From the NCBI GenBank assembly GCA_016703265.1, contig JADJCK010000002.1:62001-126000 (forward strand): a stretch of 64,000 nt of DNA, read 5' to 3'. The notes beneath the pieces are model-generated. The model was not told where the DNA came from. It saw nothing but the letters and a program-made list of their open reading frames with translations, and ran no database searches. Below, piece after piece: positions 24,508-33,541 of this stretch (the stretch's first letter is position 1; each line of letters starts with the position of its first letter). The position numbers and the translations under genes are program-made. This DNA is from a bacterium. GTDB taxonomy: Bacteria; Krumholzibacteriota; Krumholzibacteriia; LZORAL124-64-63.

Positions 24508-25181
24508 TGACCGATTCGCGCAGGTATCCCCGCGACTTTCCGTGGCCACCGGCCAGCGACGAGGACTATCGCCAGGAAGCCGTCGTTCGCGCCGGTGGCG
24601 AGCTCGCCGACCGCTTCGCCCAGGTGCGGCTGGTCGTGCTGGATGCCGACGGCGTCCTGACCTCGGGCCACATGGTCTACGGGGCGCAGGGCGAGGCATT
24701 CAAGTCGTTCCACAGCCGGGACGGGTTGGGACTGGTGCTTGCGCGCGCGGCCGGGCTCAAGCTCGCGGTGTTGACGGGGCGCAACAGTGCGATCGTCGAG
24801 CGGCGCTGCAGCGAGTTGCGCTTCGACGTGATGAAGCTGGGTCGCTTCGACAAGGTCGACGCGCTCGGCGAGATCCTTGATGAGACCGACTGCGCTGCCG
24901 AAGAGACGCTCTACATGGGCGACGACGTCATCGACCTGCCGGCCCTGTACCAGGTCGGCGTCCCGGTTGCGGTGCCGTGCGCGCCGCAGGAGGTGCGCCA
25001 CCACTGCGTCTACGTGACCCAGGCGCGCGGGGGCGAGGGCGCCGTGCGCGAAGTGATCGACCTCGTCCTGAAGAGCGCGGGAATCTACGGCCAAGCGCTG
25101 GTGCGCCTGCGCGACAAGGCCTGGCAACCCACCCGGAGCGAGCTGTCGTCCGACTATGGCAGTGAACCGGAGCGTTCATGA
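24507..25181 (+). CDS. kdsC: Kdo-8-phosphate phosphatase (HAD family)
   Basis: KdsC removes the phosphate from Kdo-8-phosphate. The 224-residue HAD phosphatase has motif I VVLDADGVLTSG with the nucleophile and acid aspartates, motif II LTGRNS and motif III MGDDVIDLPAL. About 40 extra N-terminal residues precede the HAD core. The ATG at 24507 overlaps the kdsA stop and its own stop overlaps the kdsD start, so kdsA, kdsC and kdsD are translationally coupled. Confidence 0.92.
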   Translation: MTDSRRYPRDFPWPPASDEDYRQEAVVRAGGELADRFAQVRLVVLDADGVLTSGHMVYGAQGEAFKSFHSRDGLGLVLARAAGLKLAVLTGRNSAIVERRCSELRFDVMKLGRFDKVDALGEILDETDCAAEETLYMGDDVIDLPALYQVGVPVAVPCAPQEVRHHCVYVTQARGGEGAVREVIDLVLKSAGIYGQALVRLRDKAWQPTRSELSSDYGSEPERS

Positions 25182-26248
25182 GCAGCGACGGATCCGGCAA
25201 GACGAGCGGTGCCGGTGACGCGCGCCATCGTGCGCGCAACGATGAAGCCGACCGGACAGAGGCCGCCTGGAGCGACGCCGACCTGGTCGCACTCGGCCGT
25301 GAGGCCGTCGCCCAGGAAGCCGAGGCCCTGCGCGGCCTGGCGGCCGTACTCGATGACTCGTTCGCCGCTGCTGTCCGCATCCTCCTGCGCTCGCGGGGGC
25401 GTGTTCTGGTCACCGGCCTCGGCAAGAGCGGCTTTGTCGCGCGCAAGCTCGCGGCGACCTTGACGAGCACCGGCACGCCGAGCCAGTTCATCCACCCCGT
25501 GGAGGCCGCGCACGGAGACCTCGGCATCGTCTCGGGCAGCGAGGTGCTGATCGCGATCTCGCGCAGCGGCGCCAATCCCGAGGTGACGGCCCTGCTCGCG
25601 TTCTGCCGCACGTTCGGCATGCGCACCATCGCCATCACGGCCGACGCGGTGAGCGACGCCGCGCGTGCGGCCGACGTGGTGCTGCACACGCCGTTCGAAC
25701 GCGAAGCCTGCCCGCTCAACCTGACGCCGACCACCTCGACCATCGCGGCCATGGCCATGGGGGACGCCCTGTCTGTGGCGCTCATCCGCCTGCGCGGTTT
25801 CGCCGCCGAGGATTTCGCGATGTTCCACCCGAGCGGCGCCCTCGGCCGCAGCCTGCTGCTGACGGTGGGCGAGCTCATGCACTCGGGCGCCGAACTGCCG
25901 GTCGTCTCGCACCGGCTCACCCTGCGCCAGTCGCTGCCCGAGATCGTCGGCAAGCGGCTTGGCGGCGCCTGCGTCGTCGACGACGACGGCCGGCTCGTGG
26001 GACTGTGCGTCGACGGTGACATCAAGCGCGTCCTTCTGGATCGCGAGCAGGCGCTCGACCTGCCGATCACCGAGGCCATGAACCCCCGGCCGACCACGAT
26101 CACTGCCGGCGAACTGGCGATCCGGGCGCTCCGGTTGATGGAACGGCGCGAAGGGGGCGCCGTCACGCTGCTGATCGTCGCCGACGAGGCTGGCCGCCCG
26201 ACCGGTCTGCTGCACATCCACGATATTCTCCGGGCGGGACTCCTGTGA
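25178..26248 (+). CDS. kdsD: Arabinose-5-phosphate isomerase (KpsF/GutQ type)
   Basis: KdsD converts ribulose 5-phosphate to arabinose 5-phosphate, the Kdo precursor. The 356-residue protein has a SIS sugar-isomerase domain (VLVTGLGKSGFVARKLAATL; HPVEAAHGDLGIVSG; SRSGANPEV) and a C-terminal pair of CBS domains (about residues 235-355, ending LLHIHDILRAGLL). A 30-residue polar N-terminal extension is extra. It completes a full Kdo set (kdsA, B, C, D) in one locus. Confidence 0.93.
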   Translation: MSSDGSGKTSGAGDARHRARNDEADRTEAAWSDADLVALGREAVAQEAEALRGLAAVLDDSFAAAVRILLRSRGRVLVTGLGKSGFVARKLAATLTSTGTPSQFIHPVEAAHGDLGIVSGSEVLIAISRSGANPEVTALLAFCRTFGMRTIAITADAVSDAARAADVVLHTPFEREACPLNLTPTTSTIAAMAMGDALSVALIRLRGFAAEDFAMFHPSGALGRSLLLTVGELMHSGAELPVVSHRLTLRQSLPEIVGKRLGGACVVDDDGRLVGLCVDGDIKRVLLDREQALDLPITEAMNPRPTTITAGELAIRALRLMERREGGAVTLLIVADEAGRPTGLLHIHDILRAGLL

Positions 26249-26302
26249 ACCCGTACCGCCGCTGCCGGGTGACGGTGGCGGACCCGGCCTGAGTGTTGTA
26301 AC

Positions 26303-27415
26303 ATGTTGTCGATAAATGTGTTAAAACTGTGGCACATTTCATGCTTGACGAGTGCCTCCGGGCGGCCGTTTCCTGAACACAGGGCAACGAACAGGCCCGT
26401 CCCGCCGTCCCCTGCCCGGAATGCCGGCGGCCAGGCGCCGTTGCCTGCCTGGCGGCGGGCGCGGCGACGTGCCTGGTGGCTGGTGCTGCTGGCGGTGGCG
26501 GGCGTGGCTGCCTGCCTGCCGACGGGCGCCGGGCGGGCCGCAGGGCGGTCCCTGGCGCGGCTGGGGCTGCGATGGCGGCGGCGCGAACGGGAACTGGCGC
26601 TCGCCAACCTCGCGCTGGCGTATCCGGACCTGGACCAGGCCGCGCGCCGGCGGCTGCTGGGGCGGGCCGCCGTGGCCGCGGGCGAGAACCTGTTCGACAC
26701 CCTGGCGGCGGGGCGCCTGCGGTCCCGACCCGGGCTGGTTCGCGACGAGCCGGGGCCGGACGGCCGCACCCTGGTGGAAACCGTCTGCCGGGAAGCGGCG
26801 GCCGGCAGGGGGGTCCTGGTGCTCTCGGGGCACCTCGGCTGCTGGGAGCTGATGGGCGCCTGGCTGGCCGGGCGGCTGGCCGAAGCAGGCGTGGGGCCGT
26901 TGCATGTGGTGACCGGGACGGTGCGCAACCCGGCCGTGGACACCTGGCTGGCCGACCGTCGCCGATCGTTCGGCCTCGTGCCGCTGCCGCGCGCCGCCGG
27001 GGTCGCGCCGCTGGTGCGCTGCCTGCGGCAGGGACACCTGCTGGCGGTGCTGGTGGACCAGAACACGGGCGTCGGCAACGAGCCGGTTCCATTCTTCGGG
27101 CACCCGGCGCCGACTCCGGCAGGCCCGGCGCGCCTGGCGGTCAGGCTGCAGATACCGGTGGTCGTGGCCACCATCGGCCGGGCGGCGGCCGGCCACGGGC
27201 ACGTCGTGCGCCACGGCGCCGTGTGGCGCGCCGACCCGATCCGGCCGGTCGACGTCGAGGTGGCCGCGTGCCTGCGCTGGACGAACGCCCAGCTCGAAGC
27301 CGAGGTGAGGCGGAACCCGGCGGAGTGGGTCTGGTACCATCGCCGCTGGGACACCGGGACGGCATCGCGTACGGCTGACGGACAAGGCAACGGGCAGGCG
27401 GAAGGCGGGGCATGA
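26303..27415 (+). CDS. Lysophospholipid / lipid A-type acyltransferase (LpxL/HtrB family)
   Basis: A membrane-anchored acyltransferase of the LpxL/LpxM family, which adds secondary acyl chains to Kdo2-lipid A. The H-x4-E-type motif is SGHLGCWELMG, and LAVLVDQNTGVG plus PVPFFGHPAPTPAGPARLA follow as in HtrB. The 370-residue reading from ATG 26303 has about 50 poorly conserved residues before the membrane anchor. A sigma-54-type promoter lies inside this stretch at 26330, so a later start (for example TTG 26441) is plausible. Its neighbours are kdsD and lptC. Confidence 0.83.
   Translation: MLSINVLKLWHISCLTSASGRPFPEHRATNRPVPPSPARNAGGQAPLPAWRRARRRAWWLVLLAVAGVAACLPTGAGRAAGRSLARLGLRWRRRERELALANLALAYPDLDQAARRRLLGRAAVAAGENLFDTLAAGRLRSRPGLVRDEPGPDGRTLVETVCREAAAGRGVLVLSGHLGCWELMGAWLAGRLAEAGVGPLHVVTGTVRNPAVDTWLADRRRSFGLVPLPRAAGVAPLVRCLRQGHLLAVLVDQNTGVGNEPVPFFGHPAPTPAGPARLAVRLQIPVVVATIGRAAAGHGHVVRHGAVWRADPIRPVDVEVAACLRWTNAQLEAEVRRNPAEWVWYHRRWDTGTASRTADGQGNGQAEGGA
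26330..26345 (+). promoter_or_regulatory. Near-consensus sigma-54 promoter at the acyltransferase gene
   Basis: TGGCAC-ATTTC-ATGCT, with GG at 26331 and GC at 26343 exactly 12 apart. The -24 element is perfect and the -12 element has one mismatch (ATGC for TTGC). It lies in an AT-rich island (26294-26345) between kdsD and the acyltransferase. Confidence 0.55.
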
Positions 27416-28020
27416 CGACGAGGTGGGGCATACCGGCGATGATCGCGCTCCTGGCAGCCTCCGGCTGCCAGCGGGCGGCCGAGCCGGCCCCGTCCGCGAT
27501 CGCCGCGGTGCCTGCGGCCGCCGCCGGCGACAGCGTGCGTCGCCCGCTGCAGGAACTCGTCGACTACCGCCTGACCGAAACCAGCCGCGGCGTGCGGCAG
27601 TGGATGCTGGCCAGCGTGCAGATGCGCAAGTACGCAGGTCGTGAAGACCTGGAACTGCTGGACGTGCACATGGATTTCTACCGCGCAGGGGAGCACTTCT
27701 CGGTGCTCGATGCCGACAGCGGGCGGGTCAACCCGCGCACCCGCGCCGTCCATGTCTGGGGTACCGTCGACATCGTCACCGACGACGGCCGCCGCCTGCA
27801 GACCGAGGACCTGGTGTTCGACAACGTGACCGGGCGCATCAGCAACGAGGTCTTCAACCGCTTTACCCGCGGTGTAGACGTGCTTACGGGTTATGGCCTG
27901 GACGCCACGCCTGACCTGGAGTACGTCGAGATCAAGCGTGAGGTCGCCGCCGACGTGGCGGACCCCGCCGACGCCGCCGCGCCCGCCGCGCCCGCAGACT
28001 CCACCGGAGGCCAGCCGTGA
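27412..28020 (+). CDS. lptC: LPS export protein LptC (lipoprotein-like)
   Basis: LptC receives LPS from the LptBFG transporter and passes it to the periplasmic bridge. The 202-residue protein starts with a lipobox-type signal (IALLAASGCQ), followed by the LptC beta-jellyroll with LELLDVHMDFYRAGEHFSVL, VHVWGTVDIVTDDGRRLQTE and DNVTGRISNE. The tail is Ala/Asp/Pro-rich. It overlaps the acyltransferase stop and the lptB GTG start by 4 bp each. A lipid anchor instead of a transmembrane helix would differ from E. coli LptC. No lptA is seen. Confidence 0.87.
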   Translation: MTTRWGIPAMIALLAASGCQRAAEPAPSAIAAVPAAAAGDSVRRPLQELVDYRLTETSRGVRQWMLASVQMRKYAGREDLELLDVHMDFYRAGEHFSVLDADSGRVNPRTRAVHVWGTVDIVTDDGRRLQTEDLVFDNVTGRISNEVFNRFTRGVDVLTGYGLDATPDLEYVEIKREVAADVADPADAAAPAAPADSTGGQP

Positions 28021-28757
28021 CCGTAACCGCGACCGGATCGGTTCTCAGGGCAGAGGGACTGCGCAAGGTGTACCGCGGTCGTGCCGTCGTCGACGGCGTC
28101 GACCTCGAACTGCACCAGGGCGAGGTGGTGGGCCTGCTCGGCCCGAACGGCGCCGGCAAGACCACGTCGTTCTACATGATCGTCGGCTTCATCACGCCCG
28201 ACCGCGGACGCGTGCTGCTCGATGGCCGTGAACTCTCGCGCCTGCCCATGTACAAGCGGGCCCGCCTGGGCATCGGCTACCTGCCGCAGGAGTCGTCGAT
28301 CTTCCGGCGGCTGACGGTCGAGCAGAACGTCCTGGCCATCCTGCAGAGCCGGCGCATGCCCGGCCCCGAACGGCGGAAGCGGCTCGATCACCTGCTCGAG
28401 ATGATGGGCGTGGCCCATATCCGCCGCAGCCGCGGCTACGAACTGTCGGGTGGCGAGCGGCGTCGCGTCGAGATCGCCCGTGCCCTCGTCAGCGAGCCCA
28501 AGTTCATGCTGCTCGACGAACCGTTCGCCGGCATCGACCCGATTGCCGTCGCCGACCTGCAGCACGTGGTCTCCACCCTGCGGGAGCAGGGGCTTGGCGT
28601 CCTCATCACCGATCACAACGTGCGAGAGACGCTCACCATCACCGATCGCGCCTACATCCTCTTCGAGGGGCGCATCGAACTGGCGGGTACCGCCGACGAA
28701 ATCGTATCTTCTCCCAAGGCCCGGGAGATCTACCTGGGCGAGAAGTTCCGGCTCTAG
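28017..28757 (+). CDS. lptB: LPS export ABC transporter ATP-binding protein
   Basis: LptB powers LPS extraction from the inner membrane with LptF and LptG, which are encoded at 39.7-42.2 kb. The 246-residue ATPase has Walker A GPNGAGKTTSFYM, signature LSGGERRRVEIARAL, Walker B FMLLDEPFAGIDPIAV and the LptB-typical LGIGYLPQESSIFRRLTVEQN and DHNVRETL. It overlaps lptC by 4 bp and is 23 bp before rpoN, the arrangement found in many Gram-negative genomes. Confidence 0.95.
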   Translation: MTVTATGSVLRAEGLRKVYRGRAVVDGVDLELHQGEVVGLLGPNGAGKTTSFYMIVGFITPDRGRVLLDGRELSRLPMYKRARLGIGYLPQESSIFRRLTVEQNVLAILQSRRMPGPERRKRLDHLLEMMGVAHIRRSRGYELSGGERRRVEIARALVSEPKFMLLDEPFAGIDPIAVADLQHVVSTLREQGLGVLITDHNVRETLTITDRAYILFEGRIELAGTADEIVSSPKAREIYLGEKFRL

Positions 28758-28780
28758 GAGCCGCAGGAAGGCAGAGCGCG

Positions 28781-30262
28781 ATGGCACCGAACCTCGGACT
28801 GCGGCAGAACATGCAGTTGCGCCAGCAACTGGTCATGACGCAGCGACTACAGCAGGCGCTGAAGCTCCTGCAGGTCCCGACCCTTGAACTGGAGCAGATC
28901 CTGCGCATCGAGTTGCAGGGCAACCCGCTGCTGGAAGAGATCGAGCCGGACGACGAGACCGACGGCCAGGACCAGGCCGACGAGGTGGCTGCGGCAGATT
29001 CCGATGCCGACCACGAAGCCGAGATGAATCGCGACGACGAGAACGCCGGTTTCGACGAGGACGGCAGCGAAGGCACCGGCGACGGTCCCGACGACCGCAA
29101 GGACTGGGGCGACACGTTCGACGACGGCTTCCAGTCGGTGTCGCTGGACCAGAACTGGGACGAAGAGGACGAACTCGAGCGGCCCCAGAAATACCTGCCC
29201 AGCGGCCAGGAAGACCTGACCGACCAGCTGCACCTGGCGATTCCCGAGGGTCTGGAACGCGCGATCGGCGAGTACATCATCGGCAGCCTGAACGACGACG
29301 GCCTGCTGGGCTGCACGATCGCGGAGATCTCCTCCTATTTCGAGGTGGACGCGACGGCCGTCGAGGCGGTGCTGCGCATCATCCAGGGCTTCGACCCGCC
29401 GGGCGTGGCGGCCCGGGACCTGCAGGAGTGCCTCCTGCTGCAGCTCGAGGCCCGCGGCATGGCCGAGTCGGACGAGGCCGTGGTCATCAAGCACCATTTC
29501 GAGGCCCTGAAGAACCGCAAGCTGAACGACATCGCGCGCGACATGCACCTGCCGGTGAAGCAGGTGCAGGAGATCGCGCAGCGCATCGGCGAACTCGATC
29601 CCCGCCCCGGCCTGTCGGTCAACACGGAAGGTGCGCGCGCCGTCGTGCCCGACCTCGAGGTGGTCAAGGTCGACGAAGACGGCCTCGAGTACGCCGTCTA
29701 CCTGAACGACGCGAACATCCCGCGCCTGCGCGTCAGCCAGGCCTACGAAGGGACCGTGCAGACCAACGAAGATGCCGTGAAGTTCATCGATGAGCGCAAG
29801 CGGCACGCCGAGTGGGTCATCAAGACCATTGAGCAGCGTCGGCGCACCATGATCAAGGTCATGGAGGCCATCGTCGGCGAGCAGCGCGAGTTCTTCGAGA
29901 AGGGCGCCATCGCCCTGCGGCCGCTGACCCTGCAGCAGGTCGCCTCGACCATCGGCATGCACGAGTCGACGGTCTCCCGCGTGACGCGCCAGAAGTATGT
30001 CCAGACGCCCCGGGGCGTGTTCCCGCTGAAGTTCTTCTTCAGCGCCGGCCTCGATTCCGACCGCGGCGAGGATGTCTCGGCCAAGGCCGTCAAGATCATG
30101 ATCCGGGAGATCATCGACGGCGAAAACACGGCCCGCCCCCTGTCGGACAAGAAAATTGTCGACATGCTCCAGGAAAAGGGCCTGAAAATTGCCCGGCGAA
30201 CCGTGGCCAAGTACCGGGAACAGATGGGGATTTTGAGTGCGCGCATGCGCAAGCAGTTCTAG
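28781..30262 (+). CDS. rpoN: RNA polymerase sigma-54 factor
   Basis: RpoN directs polymerase to GG-N10-GC promoters that need an AAA+ activator. The 493-residue protein has the Gln/Leu-rich activator-binding region I (LRQNMQLRQQLVMTQRLQQALKLL, residues 6-29), an acidic region II rich in Asp/Glu (about 50-130), the core-binding domain, the helix-turn-helix and the C-terminal RpoN box ARRTVAKYREQMGI. An activator at 8.1 kb and promoters near 26.3 and 51.4 kb fit its use here. Confidence 0.96.
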   Translation: MAPNLGLRQNMQLRQQLVMTQRLQQALKLLQVPTLELEQILRIELQGNPLLEEIEPDDETDGQDQADEVAAADSDADHEAEMNRDDENAGFDEDGSEGTGDGPDDRKDWGDTFDDGFQSVSLDQNWDEEDELERPQKYLPSGQEDLTDQLHLAIPEGLERAIGEYIIGSLNDDGLLGCTIAEISSYFEVDATAVEAVLRIIQGFDPPGVAARDLQECLLLQLEARGMAESDEAVVIKHHFEALKNRKLNDIARDMHLPVKQVQEIAQRIGELDPRPGLSVNTEGARAVVPDLEVVKVDEDGLEYAVYLNDANIPRLRVSQAYEGTVQTNEDAVKFIDERKRHAEWVIKTIEQRRRTMIKVMEAIVGEQREFFEKGAIALRPLTLQQVASTIGMHESTVSRVTRQKYVQTPRGVFPLKFFFSAGLDSDRGEDVSAKAVKIMIREIIDGENTARPLSDKKIVDMLQEKGLKIARRTVAKYREQMGILSARMRKQF

Positions 30263-30329
30263 AATCGGGAGGGACCGGCCACCGGCCGGCCGCAGCGCGG
30301 AGAATTCGCCAGCCACGCAGGAGGACGCC

Positions 30330-30860
30330 ATGCAGATGGAGATCAAGACCCGCCACTTCACCCTGGGTGACGATCAGCGGGCCACAGTGGAGGCGGCGCT
30401 CGAGAAACTGGAGAAATTCATTCCGCGACCCGTGCAGAGCTTCAAGATCAATATTGACCACGATGCCGGTCATTTCGTGGCCGGCGGCGTGCTGCAGCTG
30501 AAGAACCACGAGTTCCGTGCCAGCGGCGAGGCCCGCGAGCCCGAATACGCCGTCGACGAGATGTTCGAGAGCCTCAAGAAGCAGCTGGTGAAGTTCAAGG
30601 GGCGCATGGACGACCGCAAGAAGGGCGACGACGGCGGCCTCGGCCGTGTGATGGTGGACGGCGAGATGATGGTCGGCGACACGAGCGGAGAAGTCGAGGG
30701 CCTGGTGCTGCCCGACCTGGACGTGGAGGACGCCAAGGCGCGCTTCACGGCCGGGACCCTGCCGTTCCTGGTCTTCCGCAACGCGCAGACCCTGCGCCTG
30801 GGCGTGATCTACCGCCGCGCCGACGGGGCGCTCGGGCACATGGAGTCCGCCGGCGAGTGA
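30330..30860 (+). CDS. hpf: Ribosome hibernation promoting factor, long form
   Basis: HPF inactivates ribosomes in stationary phase. The 176-residue protein has the N-terminal S30AE domain (MQMEIKTRHFTLGDDQR to about residue 95) and the C-terminal dimerisation domain of long HPF (LPFLVFRNAQTLRLGVIYRRADGALG), which makes 100S dimers. The two are joined by a polar linker. The ATG at 30330 follows AGGAGGACGCC. It lies between rpoN and hprK, a common order. Confidence 0.92.
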   Translation: MQMEIKTRHFTLGDDQRATVEAALEKLEKFIPRPVQSFKINIDHDAGHFVAGGVLQLKNHEFRASGEAREPEYAVDEMFESLKKQLVKFKGRMDDRKKGDDGGLGRVMVDGEMMVGDTSGEVEGLVLPDLDVEDAKARFTAGTLPFLVFRNAQTLRLGVIYRRADGALGHMESAGE

Positions 30861-30916
30861 CCGGTGCTCCGCGGGACCGCTGTCCCGCCAACCGTGCGAC
30901 GGCAGGAGTTGGCCCG

Positions 30917-31885
30917 ATGTCGAAGGTGACCGTCCAGGGGCTCTACCAGGAGCTGCGCGAGACGCTCTTGCTCGAGCCCCTGGTCGCGTTGCCGGAGCGG
31001 CCCGTGACCATCCTGGCACCGGACGTCCATCGTCCGGGCATGGCGCTCATGGGTTTCGCCGAGAACTTCCTGCCGTCGCGCATCCAGGTCTTCGGGGAAT
31101 CGGAAACCGCCTACCTGGCCACCCTCGACCACGCGGGCCAGCGCGTGGCGGTGGAACGCGTGCTCAGCCTCGACCCGCCGGTCATCTTCATCGCCATGGA
31201 CCAGGAAGTGCCCGAGGGCGTATTGTCGCTGGCGCGCGAGCGCGAGTTCCCGCTCCTGCGGTCGGCGTTGCCGGCGGTGGAATTCATGACCGAGCTGGCG
31301 CATCATCTCGAGCGCCGGTTCGCGCCCAGTACCGAGGTCCACGGCACGCTGGTCGACGTCTACGGCGTCGGCCTGCTGTTCACGGGCCGCAGCGGCATCG
31401 GCAAGAGCGAGTGCGCGCTGGACCTGATCGAGCGCGGCCACCGGCTCGTGGCCGACGACATCGTCGAGATCCGCCGCACGGCCGAGGATGTGCTCATCGG
31501 CCGGCATCGCGAGGTGCTCCGGCATCACCTCGAGATCCGCGGCGTCGGCGTCATCGACGTGCAGGCGATCTTCGGTGTCCGTTCCATTCGCATGCAGAAG
31601 CGCGTCGAGCTGGAAGTCCAGCTCCAGGAATGGGACGATGCCGCCGACTACGAACGCATGGGTCTGGAGAACCGCACCACCGAGATCCTCGGCGTGCGCA
31701 TCCCGCAGGTGGCGGTACCACTGTTCCCGGGCAAGAACATCACGGTGATCTCGGAAGTGATCGCCCTGAACTTCATGCTCAAGATCTACGGCTACGACGC
31801 GGCCCAGGTGCTGAACGAGCGCATCCTGCAGTCGATGCGCTCGAGCACGAGGTTGCGCGATTACCTCGAGCAGGACCGCGAATAG
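30917..31885 (+). CDS. hprK: HPr kinase/phosphorylase
   Basis: HprK phosphorylates and dephosphorylates HPr at Ser46, linking carbon status to PTS activity. The 322-residue protein has an N-terminal domain with about 130 residues, then Walker A GRSGIGKSECALDLIERGH, a DDIVEI motif and the C-terminal signature FPGKNITVISEVIALNF. ATG at 30917 is chosen for the AGGAG at 30904; the longer frame starts inside hpf. Its target HPr, 2.5 kb downstream, keeps Ser46. Confidence 0.94.
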   Translation: MSKVTVQGLYQELRETLLLEPLVALPERPVTILAPDVHRPGMALMGFAENFLPSRIQVFGESETAYLATLDHAGQRVAVERVLSLDPPVIFIAMDQEVPEGVLSLAREREFPLLRSALPAVEFMTELAHHLERRFAPSTEVHGTLVDVYGVGLLFTGRSGIGKSECALDLIERGHRLVADDIVEIRRTAEDVLIGRHREVLRHHLEIRGVGVIDVQAIFGVRSIRMQKRVELEVQLQEWDDAADYERMGLENRTTEILGVRIPQVAVPLFPGKNITVISEVIALNFMLKIYGYDAAQVLNERILQSMRSSTRLRDYLEQDRE

Positions 31886-31910
31886 CGCGGCCGGCAGGAA
31901 AGGCAGCGGG

Positions 31911-32307
31911 ATGATCCGCGCTCTGGTCATCACCCACGGCAACATCGGCGCCGAACTGGTTCGCGTCACCGGGCTCATCCTGGGCCCGGTCGAAGAGCCT
32001 GGCGGCGCTCAGCAACAGCGGCAAGTCGCTGGCTGACCTGCGGACGGCGATCACCGAGTGGCTGGCCGAAGGCGCCGCTTCGGGCGCCACCGGCGGCGTC
32101 ATCTTCGTCGACGACTACGGCGGCAGCTGCGCGACCGCGGCGCAGCTCGCCTGCGGCCACGAACCCGACCGCGCCATCCTGAGCGGGGTCAACCTGGCCA
32201 TGCTGCTCGGATTCCTGACCTGGCGCGAGAACGACGAGTTCGCCGAACTCGTCGGGCGCCTGGTGCGCAAGGGACGCGAAGCCATCACCGTGGTCGGGGG
32301 CCGTTGA
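31911..32307 (+). CDS. PTS system mannose-family IIA component, one apparent frameshift
   Basis: IIA-Man proteins pass phosphate from HPr to IIB through an N-terminal histidine. The first 28 or so residues (MIRALVITHGNIGAELVRV, phospho-His at residue 9) are in one frame. From about 31998 the match continues one base over with SLAALSNSGKSLADLR, GGVIFVDDYGGSC, ILSGVNLAMLLGFLTWREN and GREAITVVGG. One extra base explains the break, and correction gives 131 residues. The stop shares an A with the IIB ATG. Confidence 0.85.
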
Positions 32308-32804
32308 TGCCGGTGATCCTGGCGCGTGTCGACGACCGCCTCATCCACGGACAGGTCACCGTCGGCTGGAGCGAACGCCTGCGGCCCGATCGCATCGTCC
32401 TGGCCAGCAACGAGATTGCCGCCGATCCCTGGCAGAGCCGCGTCTATGCGAGCTCGGTCCCGCCGTCGATCGCCGTCTCGGTCGTCTCGCTGGCGCGGGC
32501 CGCCGCTTCGTTGCGTTCGCCGGAAGCGACGGACGAACGCACGATCGTCCTGACCGGCACTCCCACGGAAATGAGCGACCTCGCGCACCTCGGCGCACCG
32601 TTGCCGGGCGTCAACCTCGGCGGCATGCACTTCGCGACCGGCAAGCTCGAGATGCTCCCGTTCGTGTTCGTCGACCGGCGCGACCTCGAGGCGCTGAAGC
32701 GGCTGCTCGCTGCGGGACTGGCGTTGCACGCCCAGCAGGTCCCGGGCGGGCGCGAGTACTCCGTCGGTACCCAGCAGCTGGCCGACATGGAGGCGCGCCT
32801 GTGA
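32307..32804 (+). CDS. PTS system mannose-family IIB component
   Basis: IIB accepts phosphate from IIA and gives it to the incoming sugar. The 165-residue protein has MPVILARVDDRLIHGQVTVGW, whose His is the phosphorylation site, and GVNLGGMHFATGK. ATG at 32307 is fixed by homology and by overlap with IIA. The sugar cannot be predicted. It overlaps IIC by 4 bp. Confidence 0.93.
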   Translation: MPVILARVDDRLIHGQVTVGWSERLRPDRIVLASNEIAADPWQSRVYASSVPPSIAVSVVSLARAAASLRSPEATDERTIVLTGTPTEMSDLAHLGAPLPGVNLGGMHFATGKLEMLPFVFVDRRDLEALKRLLAAGLALHAQQVPGGREYSVGTQQLADMEARL

Positions 32805-33541
32805 CCGCGCCGGAACTGGCCTTTGCCCTGAGCGGCGCCGACTGGGCGCTCCTGGGCTGGCTGGCGCTGCTGGCCGGCTGCCTGGCGCTCGACGAGACGG
32901 CGCTGGCGCAGACCTGGCTGAGCCAGCCGCTGCCGGCGGCGTTCCTGGCAGGCCTGGTCTGCGGGGAGCCTTCCGCCGGGCTGGCCGTCGGGCTGCCGCT
33001 GCAGATGGCCCTGACGATGAACCTGCCGGTGGGCCAGACCGTGACGGGCGATGCTTCGGGCGCTGCCGTTGCCGGCGTCGGCGGCGCCGTGCTGGCCGGG
33101 CGCACGCCGGCGCCACTGGGCGGCGAGGGCGACCCGGTCCTGACGGGTTGGCTGCTCCTGGGCGCCGCCGCCGTGAGCCTGGCCGGACACCCGCTCGTGC
33201 AGGCCGAACGCCGGCTCCACATGGTCTGGATGCTCGAGGGCCGGCACACCCTGCGTGACGGCAACCTCGGGCGCGTGGAGGCCATCCACGGGCGCTGTCT
33301 GCTCACCGCTTTCGTGCGCGGCGGCCTGTTCGCGGCCCTGGCCCTGCTGGCCATGGCGGCGGTGTGGCTGCCGCTCTACGCGCGCCTGCCCCATGGGCTC
33401 GGGTTCGGGTTCGCCTGGCTGCCCTGGCTGGCGGCGGCCCTCGGCCTCGGCGCCGTGTTCGAGCGCTACGGGGCGCGGCGTCACTGGGGCTGGCTGGGCG
33501 CGGGACTGGGAGCCGGCTGGCTGCTGGGGGCGCTGACATGA
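32801..33541 (+). CDS. PTS system mannose-family IIC component
   Basis: IIC is one of the two membrane subunits of the mannose-family transporter. The 246-residue protein has several hydrophobic spans and the family-typical LSQPLPAAFLAGLVCGEPSAGLAVGLPLQMA region. It overlaps IIB and IID by 4 bp each, so it is translationally coupled. It is more diverged than typical ManY. Confidence 0.85.
   Translation: MTAPELAFALSGADWALLGWLALLAGCLALDETALAQTWLSQPLPAAFLAGLVCGEPSAGLAVGLPLQMALTMNLPVGQTVTGDASGAAVAGVGGAVLAGRTPAPLGGEGDPVLTGWLLLGAAAVSLAGHPLVQAERRLHMVWMLEGRHTLRDGNLGRVEAIHGRCLLTAFVRGGLFAALALLAMAAVWLPLYARLPHGLGFGFAWLPWLAAALGLGAVFERYGARRHWGWLGAGLGAGWLLGALT

Noticed and set aside
23655..25181. A single 508-residue KdsA-KdsC fusion protein
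   Set aside because: The middle third is nonsense, while the KdsA C-terminus is found intact one base over and KdsC has its own ATG overlapping the KdsA stop. A one-base insertion explains it better.
31911..32310. Programmed frameshifting in the PTS IIA gene
   Set aside because: No slippery heptamer or downstream structure is evident, and similar one-base breaks occur in many unrelated genes of the window.
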